DNA from: SFJ001 sp045118955
Lineage (GTDB): Bacteria; Bacillota; Clostridia; Oscillospirales; Ruminococcaceae
Direction of reading: 5' to 3'
Length of the DNA: 6,544 nt
NCBI GenBank assembly: GCA_045118955.1
Contig: JBGVKB010000063.1
Span: forward strand, 1 to 6,544
Within the stretch, counting starts at the first letter, position 1. Every line of letters begins with the position of its first letter. Shown here piece after piece: positions 1 through 3,765 of this stretch. The notes under the pieces were generated by a model that was given only the letters and a program-made list of their open reading frames with translations, was not told where the DNA came from and made no database searches. Made by a program: the position numbers and the translations under genes.

Positions 1-170
1 CCCTCCTTAAACCCGTTGCCCAGACCGTACACCGCACCGATGCAGGCGAAGCAGGGGTTTCGGCCGTTTAAAAGATATTGATACACCATCGCAACGGCCA
101 GGCAGGAAATGAGCGTTTTGCCGATGCGCATACCCACGCGGGGCAGACGAATGGATGGTAGTTTGAACAT
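1..170 (-). CDS. FUSC / aromatic-acid-exporter-like membrane protein, N-terminal part only
   Basis: Only the first 56 codons are in the window; the gene continues past position 1. The ATG at 170-168 is chosen because AGAGGAG (187-181) lies 10 nt upstream. The protein opens with a short basic stretch (MFKLPSIRLPRVGMRIGKT), then a hydrophobic segment at about residues 19-34, then RNPCFACIGAVYGLGN at 37-52. The pattern GMR..KT, a membrane helix, and NP.FACI.AV matches, from memory of the family, the start of the Firmicute 'aromatic acid exporter family' (FUSC superfamily, DUF939-like) integral membrane proteins. Substrate and true function of these Firmicute members are poorly known. It is transcribed divergently from the BlaI-type repressor gene, with about 284 bp between the two starts, so shared regulation is possible but unproven. 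Family call moderately sure; function not. Confidence 0.7.
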   Translation of the reverse strand, partial: MFKLPSIRLPRVGMRIGKTLISCLAVAMVYQYLLNGRNPCFACIGAVYGLGNGFKE

Positions 171-222
171 GATCACAAAGCTCCTCTGTTTGGGGCAGCA
201 CAGCCGCAATATTTTCTTGAGT

Positions 223-251
223 ATTATAACATACAAAAACGGAATGGTAAA
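223..251 (-). promoter_or_regulatory. Sigma-A promoter of the exporter-like gene
   Basis: On the minus strand, TTTACC (251-246, 4 of 6 matches to TTGACA) is followed by a 17-nt spacer and a perfect TATAAT (228-223). TGT directly precedes the -10 box, giving an extended -10 element. Transcription would start near 216, leaving a leader of roughly 46 nt before the ATG at 170. Seen directly in the sequence; activity is inferred. Confidence 0.75.
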
Positions 252-263
252 ATCAGCAGGATA

Positions 264-278
264 TACAAACATATTGTA
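264..278. repeat. Inverted repeat TACAA-N5-TTGTA upstream of exporter promoter
   Basis: TACAA (264-268) and TTGTA (274-278) form a perfect 5-bp inverted repeat with a 5-nt spacer. It lies 13 bp upstream of the exporter -35 box. Its halves contain TACA and TGTA, the half-sites of BlaI/MecI/CopY-type operators, but the usual spacing in that family is shorter. It could be a regulator site for the exporter gene or chance in AT-rich DNA. Confidence 0.35.
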
Positions 279-280
279 GC

Positions 281-298
281 GGTTTTGGGGGGTTTTGG
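281..298 (+). other. G-rich mirror repeat, possible two-tetrad G-quadruplex
   Basis: A perfect mirror-symmetric run, GG-T4-G6-T4-GG, sits in the divergent intergenic region between the exporter promoter and the repressor promoter. It offers four GG blocks separated by T4, (none or one G), T4, so a two-layer quadruplex on the plus strand is conceivable. No coding function is seen here; the remainder of 230-360 is AT-rich non-coding DNA. Confidence 0.35.
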
Positions 299-362
299 AA
301 GTATAGAATAGACACGCGGAAAACGCAAAATACAAAATCCATCTGATCGCGAAAATTAAAAA

Positions 363-377
363 AGACAAGTTGTAAAA
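363..377 (+). promoter_or_regulatory. Candidate repressor operator, upstream copy
   Basis: AGACAAGTTGTAAAA is repeated with one mismatch at 419-433. The core ACAA-G-TTGT (365-373) is a perfect palindrome, and GACA-N3-TGTA resembles the TACA/TGTA half-sites bound by BlaI/MecI/CopY repressors, though family boxes usually have 2 nt between half-sites. This copy lies just upstream of the -35 box of the gene encoding such a repressor. The site is seen; binding is inferred. Confidence 0.5.
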
Positions 378-383
378 AATCGC

Positions 384-412
384 TTGACACGAATCGTGAA
401 ATGCAGTATTTT
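384..412 (+). promoter_or_regulatory. Sigma-A promoter of the repressor-M56/M23 operon
   Basis: A perfect TTGACA -35 box (384-389), a 17-nt spacer, and TATTTT (407-412; 4 of 6 matches to TATAAT). The expected transcript start is near 419, giving a leader of about 36 nt before the ATG at 455. This placement also argues against an in-frame ATG at 401, which would lie between the -35 and -10 boxes and so would not be on the mRNA. Confidence 0.8.
388..398. promoter_or_regulatory. Perfect palindrome inside the promoter spacer
   Basis: CACGA-A-TCGTG is a perfect 11-bp dyad lying in the -35/-10 spacer of the operon promoter. A protein bound here would block RNA polymerase, so it is a plausible operator for the encoded repressor or another regulator. 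It is GC-richer than, and unlike, the flanking GACAAG(T/A)TGTA copies, so it may serve a different protein. Binding is inferred from position only. Confidence 0.45.
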
Positions 413-418
413 GAATTT

Positions 419-433
419 AGACAAGATGTAAAA
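419..433 (+). promoter_or_regulatory. Candidate repressor operator, downstream copy
   Basis: AGACAAGATGTAAAA matches the 363-377 copy at 14 of 15 positions, the one change being at the dyad-flanking T/A. It covers the predicted transcription start, just downstream of the -10 box. The two copies are 56 bp apart centre to centre, a little over five helical turns, and bracket the promoter. Role as a BlaI-type operator pair is inferred. Confidence 0.5.
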
Positions 434-454
434 CAAGAAGGAGGCGCAGAAACG

Positions 455-814
455 ATGCGATTGTCCGGGACGGAATATGCCATTATGCAGGTGATCTGGG
501 ACAGGGAGGGCACGGTGACCAGTCAGGACATACTGGATGTGCTGGCGGACAAGGGCTGGAAGCAGCCCACGGTGCTGACCTTCCTGAACCGTCTGCAGGA
601 AAAAGGGATGCTGACCAGCGAAAAGCAGGGGCGAGTGAGGCGGTACACCGCCTGCATCAACCGGGAGGAGTACGCCCGGAGGGAGACCCGGGTGTTGGTG
701 GACGACCTGTACGGCGGCAGCGTGGGGCAGTTGGTGGCCTGCCTGAGCAAGGGCGGGCTGACCGAGGAGGATCGGGCGGTTCTGAAGCAGATCCTGGAAG
801 GAGAATGGAAATGA
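455..814 (+). CDS. BlaI/MecI/CopY-family winged-helix transcriptional repressor
   Basis: A 119-residue protein, the usual length for this family. Start: ATG 455 has AAGGAGG (438-444) 10 nt upstream and begins MRLSGTEYAIMQVIW, a typical family N-terminus. Residues about 3-68 form the winged helix: the recognition helix is KQPTVLTFLNRLQEKGML (36-53) and the wing is GRVRRYTA (59-66). Residues about 70-119 form the helical dimerisation tail with the family signature LYGGSVGQLVACL. Family members bind TACA/TGTA dyads and are released when cleaved through a partner M56 peptidase. The partner gene follows with a 4-bp ATGA overlap, so both are co-translated. Candidate operators flank its own promoter. 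No beta-lactamase or PBP gene is nearby, so the name blaI or mecI would claim too much. Family very sure; regulon unknown. Confidence 0.93.
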   Translation: MRLSGTEYAIMQVIWDREGTVTSQDILDVLADKGWKQPTVLTFLNRLQEKGMLTSEKQGRVRRYTACINREEYARRETRVLVDDLYGGSVGQLVACLSKGGLTEEDRAVLKQILEGEWK

Positions 815-2229
815 GCGCGATGTTTTGGCAGACGATCCTGCCGCTGGCGGCCACCGGGAGCTGTGCCGTTCTGGTGATGCTTCTGCTCCAGTGGGTGCTG
901 CGCAGGGTCGCGGGGGTGGTGCCCTCGCCGGCAATGCTGGCCGCAGCGCTGATGTTTTTTCTGATCCCGGTGGGGCGGTGGCTCCCGTCTGCCGGGACTG
1001 CGGTGCCCGGTGCGGGCGTGGCGGCAGCCGCGCCCCTGCGGCAGGCAGTCCGCGTGATGCAGACGGCACGGCTGCCGCAGACGCCTCTGTGGAGCCGGGC
1101 GGTGCCGCAGCTCTGGCTGGCGGTGGCGGGCTTCCTGCTCTGCTGGGCATTGGCGAAGCGTCCTCTCTTCTCCGCCCGGCTGGCATACCTGCGCTGCGCG
1201 GAGACGGATAGCCCCGCCGCGGCCTGTCTGGAACGTCTGAAGCGGGAGCTGGGGCTGCCCGCCCCGGTGCGGGTCTATACGCTGCCCGGCGCGGGCACGC
1301 CCTTTGTCTGCGGGCTGCTGCACCCGGCGGTGTATCTGCCCTCAGTGCTGACCGGACGGCAGTTGGAACACAGTCTGCGGCATGAATTGCAGCACATCCA
1401 AGCGGGGCATCTTTGGTACAAGCTGTTTGTCGATGGGGTGGCGATGCTCTATTGGTTCTGCCCGCCGGTGTGGATGGCGCGGCGGTGTATGGACACCCTG
1501 TGTGAACTGGACTGCGACCGCCGGGTGACCGGGAACATGGACGGCGTCCAGCGGCAGCAATACGGGCTGACTCTGCTCAGCTTGGCGGGCGGAGGCGTAT
1601 GGGGCAGCGGGCTGTCCCGCGCCGGGCGGCAGCTTGCCCTGCGTCTGACCGAGCTGAAACGTCCCCGGGCAAAGCGGCCGCTGCGCGCTGTGCTGTGCCT
1701 TGTGTGCGGGCTTGCGGTGCTGCTGACCGGCTGTGGGACGGCGGCGATCCTGCAGGAGCCGACTTCGACCCCGGCGGCGACCGGATTCGACCTGCCGCAG
1801 TCAGAGCCGACCCCCACCCCGCAGCCCGAGGTGTTTGAGGAGCAGCCGGCGGAGGACACGGTGATCTGGCCGGTGCCGGATTACAGCGGCATCTCTCAGT
1901 GGACGGAGAATGGCCACAAAGGTGTGGACATCGTGGCGCAGAGCGGCGCGGACATTCTGGCTATGAAGTCGGGCACCGTGCTGCAGGCGGGCTGGAACGA
2001 GGAGGAGCCGGGCTACGGATACTCGGTGTGCATCGACCACGGCGACGGTGTGGTGACCCTGTATGCCCACTGTGCTGAGGTGTATGCACAGGCGGGTCAG
2101 CAGGTGGAGCAGGGGGATCGGATCGCCGCGGTGGGCAGCAGCGGATTTTCCACCGGCCCGCACCTGCACGTGGAATTGAGCATGGACGGCTTGGTGTGTG
2201 ACCTGCGGGAGCTGTTCCCGCAGGCGTAA
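811..2229 (+). CDS. BlaR1-like M56 membrane metallopeptidase fused to an M23 (LytM) peptidase domain
   Basis: 472 residues from ATG 811, which overlaps the repressor stop (ATGA) and has AAGGAG (798-803) 7 nt upstream; the in-frame ATG at 805 is only 1 nt from that site and less likely. Hydrophobic segments lie at about residues 7-29, 38-57, 97-116, 204-222 and 291-308. The M56 part has LHPAVYLP (170-177), the zinc motif HELQH (191-195) and ELDCD (232-236). The last membrane segment ends in a lipobox-like LLTGC (304-308), followed by a Pro/Thr-rich linker (about 316-350). The C-terminal M23 domain has H369 and D373 (GHKGVD), YAH (418-420) and HLHVE (451-455), so all expected zinc and catalytic residues are present. 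In BlaR1 the same outer position holds a penicillin-binding sensor. Inference: the protein reads or acts on peptidoglycan outside and triggers repressor loss inside. Confidence 0.9.
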   Translation: MSAMFWQTILPLAATGSCAVLVMLLLQWVLRRVAGVVPSPAMLAAALMFFLIPVGRWLPSAGTAVPGAGVAAAAPLRQAVRVMQTARLPQTPLWSRAVPQLWLAVAGFLLCWALAKRPLFSARLAYLRCAETDSPAAACLERLKRELGLPAPVRVYTLPGAGTPFVCGLLHPAVYLPSVLTGRQLEHSLRHELQHIQAGHLWYKLFVDGVAMLYWFCPPVWMARRCMDTLCELDCDRRVTGNMDGVQRQQYGLTLLSLAGGGVWGSGLSRAGRQLALRLTELKRPRAKRPLRAVLCLVCGLAVLLTGCGTAAILQEPTSTPAATGFDLPQSEPTPTPQPEVFEEQPAEDTVIWPVPDYSGISQWTENGHKGVDIVAQSGADILAMKSGTVLQAGWNEEEPGYGYSVCIDHGDGVVTLYAHCAEVYAQAGQQVEQGDRIAAVGSSGFSTGPHLHVELSMDGLVCDLRELFPQA

Positions 2230-2247
2230 GCGGATCCATACAAAACG

Positions 2248-2294
2248 GCAGAGTCGAACGCCGGGGCGCTCCCGCGCGTCTGGCTCTGCTTTTT
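2248..2294 (+). terminator. Intrinsic terminator of the repressor-M56/M23 operon
   Basis: Arms 2248-2261 and 2276-2289 pair over 14 positions with one A-C mismatch and two G-T wobbles; the 14-nt loop has a further short GGG/CCC pairing. T5 (2290-2294) follows at once. It starts 18 nt after the operon stop codon. The T-run is also antisense to the Lys-Lys codons of the phage scaffold remnant, so the remnant joins the chromosome inside this terminator. Confidence 0.85.
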
Positions 2295-2486
2295 CTGCCA
2301 TTCCGCAAACTTGCGGTCGATCGGGCGGTCAACATCCGCGTCAGTGTATTTCGCTTCAGCCTTGCCAGAATCGGCTTTAGCCTTTGCCGCCGAATCATCC
2401 GCGCCGGTCACGCCGGTAGATTCCGCGCCAGCTTCAGCCGCCGGGGCATCATCCGCGAAAAACTGAAGGTCAAATCGCTTATTTAT
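2286..2486 (-). pseudogene. Phage capsid scaffold protein (DUF4355-like), N-terminal remnant with lost start codon
   Basis: Read from 2486 downward the frame gives (I)NKRFDLQFFADDAPAAEAG, then an Ala/Gly/Asp-rich stretch, then KYTDADVDRPIDRKFAEW and QKKQ. From memory of the family, that is the layout of Firmicute phage scaffold proteins: a short basic and hydrophobic head, an acidic low-complexity linker, and the start of a coiled coil. AAAGGA (2500-2495) is 8 nt before codon 2486-2484, exactly where a start should be, but the codon is ATA; a TAG lies upstream in frame and no ATG, GTG or TTG lies between. Phage-like sequence stops at about codon 67, where the frame runs into the neighbouring terminator and antisense of the M56 gene, so the coiled coil is lost. 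LQFFA (2468-2454) matches the Prp cleavage sequence. A functional protein is unlikely. Confidence 0.75.
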
Positions 2487-2553
2487 GCTTTCATTCCTTT
2501 CCGATTTTTCAAACTATCGCTTGTTTACTGTAGCTTTTAACGTGTTCCACGGC

Positions 2554-2841
2554 CTAGACGATCCGCACATGATAGGGGTAGGTTTCTGCGATCAGTCCAA
2601 CCCCGACAAAAAAGGAATCTATCAGCAGTTTTGCGTCTGCCGATAAATCCCCGTGCTTTATCTCAACCAATCCCGGTTGCGATATATATTTGATTTGGTC
2701 GCTTGTCAGTGTTTCGATTGATTCAATCAGAGCTTGAGCAAGGGTGGATACGCTCGCGCAAGCGATATATTGACCAATCGGCGCATATCCTGCGTGACCT
2801 GTGATTTTGATTTGGTGTTTATCGCGTTGTACCACGATCAA
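2554..2841 (-). CDS. prp: Prp-family cysteine protease (ribosomal-processing / prohead protease type), phage-encoded
   Basis: 95 residues, slightly short for the family (about 100-115) but with both ends intact. The start is TTG 2841-2839: an in-frame TGA lies three codons upstream and GGGGGTGA, a near match to GGAGGTGA, sits 6 nt before it; GTG 2835 is the alternative. The N-terminus MIVVQRDKHQIKITGHAGYA and the C-terminus LIAETYPYHVRIV fit the family. Catalytic His16 (GHAGY) and Cys28 (IACASVSTL) are present; the usual acidic residue before the Ile of the Cys motif is Tyr25 here. Known Prp cuts the N-terminal extension of ribosomal protein L27 and, in staphylococcal phage 80alpha, capsid and scaffold proteins. 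The bacterial prp gene normally lies between rplU and rpmA; this one lies between phage head genes and just upstream of a scaffold remnant with LQFFA. No own promoter is obvious and a terminator lies upstream, so expression is uncertain. Confidence 0.85.
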   Translation of the reverse strand: MIVVQRDKHQIKITGHAGYAPIGQYIACASVSTLAQALIESIETLTSDQIKYISQPGLVEIKHGDLSADAKLLIDSFFVGVGLIAETYPYHVRIV

Positions 2842-2858
2842 GGCGAATCACCCCCGAC

Positions 2859-2889
2859 AAAAGAGCACCATGCATTTCTGCATGGTGCT
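2859..2889 (-). terminator. GAAA-loop intrinsic terminator between the small ORF and prp
   Basis: AGCACCATGCA (2864-2874) and its exact complement (2879-2889) form an 11-bp perfect stem. On the minus strand the loop is GAAA, a GNRA-type tetraloop, followed by C and T4 (2862-2859). It lies 14 nt after the small ORF's stop and 18 nt before the prp start. On the plus strand the following bases are not T-rich enough for termination. Confidence 0.7.
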
Positions 2890-2903
2890 TTGCTCATCGA
2901 CCT

Positions 2904-3089
2904 TTATTGTGCGTTTGCTGTTGCCCACGTTTCGCATACAAGATCGCCGTTTGATTTACATTCTCTAATGACGCACTTTGTAGCCTTGCTTTCGTCCACA
3001 ATGGTGCCGTTTTCGTCAAAAAAGATAATTTCGGAGTATGCGCCGCCGTTTGGTGTTTTCCCATTAACCCTTTTGCGGTTTGCCATCAT
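2904..3089 (-). CDS. Small phage-type protein of unknown function
   Basis: 61 residues, beginning MMANRKRVNGKTPNGG. AAGGAG (3100-3095) precedes ATG 3089 by 5 nt and the adjacent ATG 3086 by 8 nt, so either may be used; a GTG at 3095 overlaps the ribosome site and is ruled out. The start lies 15 nt after the stop of the minor head remnant, which suggests one operon. The N-terminus is basic, followed by GAYSEIIFFDENG (16-28) with alternating hydrophobic residues that suggest beta strands, and three cysteines (39, 44, 52). No signal peptide or membrane segment is seen. The layout recalls short uncharacterised proteins found beside head genes in gut phages, but I recognise no named family. The reading frame is intact, with a strong ribosome site, and is followed by a terminator. 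Confidence 0.6.
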   Translation of the reverse strand: MMANRKRVNGKTPNGGAYSEIIFFDENGTIVDESKATKCVIRECKSNGDLVCETWATANAQ

Positions 3090-3104
3090 CTTCACTCCTT
3101 AAAA

Positions 3105-3386
3105 CTAAACAATCCCGGCGAGTATTGCAGCCCGGTTGGGGAAATTCTTTGTAAATGCCGTTCTGTTATGCACAAATTCGGCCAAACTCTCTGCAAAATC
3201 CTCAGTAGGTGCATTTTCGCCGTAAGCCGTACACGACTTTTTTCCCGATACAAATTTATCATCTTGCGCGGCCTTTGTCCATAGCGATTTTCCGGAAAAG
3301 CGCCCATTTTGTGCCGTTGCAAGATTAGTATCAATAAAATGTCCGGCTTCATGGCAATACGTTCTTGCAACCGCGGAGCGATTATA
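3105..3386 (-). pseudogene. Minor head (MuF/SPP1 gp7-like) protein, C-terminal metallopeptidase-like domain only
   Basis: The last 93 codons of a larger gene; the stop is TAG 3107-3105. A TAA at 3389-3387 interrupts the frame directly upstream, and no start codon with a ribosome site precedes the conserved part. Visible residues are YNRSAVARTYCHEAGHFIDTN, with the zinc-type motif HEAGH at 12-16, and later TEDFAESLAEFV, whose acidic residues (62-66) could give the third zinc ligand. NRTAFTKNFPNRAAIL follows near the end. Similar HExxH tails occur on phage head-morphogenesis proteins, and the next genes are phage head genes; the parent family is inferred from this context and could instead be another phage toxin- or peptidase-like protein. 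The gene's front is replaced by chromosomal-looking DNA. Confidence 0.6.
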
Positions 3387-3403
3387 TTAAAGGTACAGCG
3401 AGA

Positions 3404-3571
3404 ATAGATGGAAAGCTGGCGCTCCGTGCAGCCGTATGCTATGCGGCGGGCGTTCTGCCGGTGGGCTATGGGCTGTACGCCGAGGTCATGCGGGAGAATG
3501 CCTGCCTCTCCCGCACGGTGGAGGTGCAGGAGGGCCGGCAGGTCATCAGCGCCGGGCTGTACGGTGTAGTG
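3404..3571 (+). pseudogene. Isoprenylcysteine carboxyl methyltransferase-like gene, internal fragment
   Basis: The plus-strand frame reads IDGKLALRAAVCYAAGVLPV and then GYGLYAEVMRENACLSRTVE, VQEGRQVISAGLYGVV. The run YAEVxRENxxLSRTVEVQxGQxVIxxGLYGVV is characteristic of bacterial ICMT-family membrane methyltransferases, where it is normally followed by RHPMY and the methyl-donor-binding end. Here it stops at GVV and runs into a hairpin, so the catalytic end is missing. The N-terminal ~100 residues are missing too, unless IDGKLALRA is an N-terminus joined by deletion to the middle. No ribosome site or start codon fits. GC content and codon use resemble the chromosome, unlike the phage block beside it. 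Its left edge meets the phage fragment at about 3387-3404. Confidence 0.7.
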
Positions 3572-3580
3572 ACAACCGAT

Positions 3581-3637
3581 AAAAACGACCCGCAGGGCTG
3601 CATTTGTTTGCAGCGGCTGCGGGTCGTTTGTTGTTTT
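3581..3637. terminator. Large two-way terminator hairpin
   Basis: Outer arms 3583-3595 and 3617-3629 pair over 13 bp without mismatch; inner arms 3597-3602 and 3609-3614 add 6 bp around a TTTGTT loop, with one to two unpaired G between. On the minus strand five T (from 3585-3581) follow the hairpin; on the plus strand GTTGTTTT follows, a weaker tract. It ends the methyltransferase fragment on the plus strand and would act as a second stop behind the purL terminator on the minus strand. Confidence 0.7.
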
Positions 3638-3685
3638 GGGGCGGTATCTCAGTTGGCCGGAGCTGGAACGCATTAGTCCAAAAGT

Positions 3686-3736
3686 AAAAAGGGGCAAAAA
3701 GCGCCCGCCCCTGCGGGTGGATGCAGGGGCGGGCGC
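3686..3736 (-). terminator. Intrinsic terminator of purL
   Basis: Arms 3701-3714 and 3723-3736 form a 14-bp perfect stem, nearly all G-C, around an 8-nt loop. On the minus strand it is followed by T5 (3700-3696), GCCCC, and a second T5 (3690-3686). It begins 29 nt after the purL stop codon. From 3638 to 3685, between this hairpin and the two-way one, I see no gene. Confidence 0.9.
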
Positions 3737-3765
3737 GGTTGCGTATCAGGGCGCGGCGGTGGGGG

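Larger units (their letters stand above)
2286..3386 (-). mobile_element. Decayed prophage fragment: head-morphogenesis cassette
   Basis: Four successive minus-strand coding stretches have phage head-gene character, in this order: minor head protein C-terminus, small ORF, Prp-family protease, scaffold N-terminus. This order (portal and minor head, then scaffold, then major capsid) is normal for tailed phages of Firmicutes. The block is visibly AT-richer than the purL and M56 genes on either side. The upstream gene lacks its front and the downstream gene lacks its back, so both edges are deletion or recombination joints. No integrase, attachment site or repeat was seen at the edges. Relic status is inferred from the truncations and the altered scaffold start. 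Confidence 0.8.

Noticed and set aside
401..454. Upstream in-frame ATG (401) giving the repressor 18 extra residues
   Set aside because: It lies between the -35 and -10 boxes, has no ribosome site, and the extra residues are unlike the family. ATG 455 has a strong ribosome site and a typical N-terminus.
805..810. ATG 805 as start of the M56-M23 protein
   Set aside because: It is 1 nt from the AAGGAG site; ATG 811 has 7-nt spacing and the common ATGA coupling with the preceding stop codon.
356..1323. Long minus-strand ORFs opposite the repressor and M56-M23 genes
   Set aside because: Compositional shadows in GC-rich DNA: low-complexity Pro/Arg/Ala-rich translations with no domain and no ribosome site.
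2097..2411. Minus-strand ORF running from the scaffold remnant into the M56-M23 gene
   Set aside because: Its second half is antisense to a well-supported gene and to the terminator; only the part above about 2286 has phage character.
3365..3676. Plus-strand ORF of 103 codons starting at TTG 3365 as a real gene
   Set aside because: It begins inside the antisense of the minor head remnant, lacks a ribosome site, and reads through the terminator hairpin after the ICMT-like part; only 3404-3571 has family resemblance.
3092..3697. 201-codon minus-strand ORF
   Set aside because: It is out of frame with the HEAGH-bearing sequence, has no recognisable domain, crosses two unrelated regions and a terminator hairpin, and has no ribosome site.
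3638..3712. tRNA-like stretch: GGGGCGG-TA-TCTCAGTTGG...GGAGC with a CCGCCCC 74 nt later and a CAT-like anticodon loop
   Set aside because: There is no T-arm (no TTCRA), the base before the would-be anticodon is G rather than T, and the 3' partner is part of the purL terminator stem. At most a degraded tRNA end; a tRNA covariance-model search would settle it.
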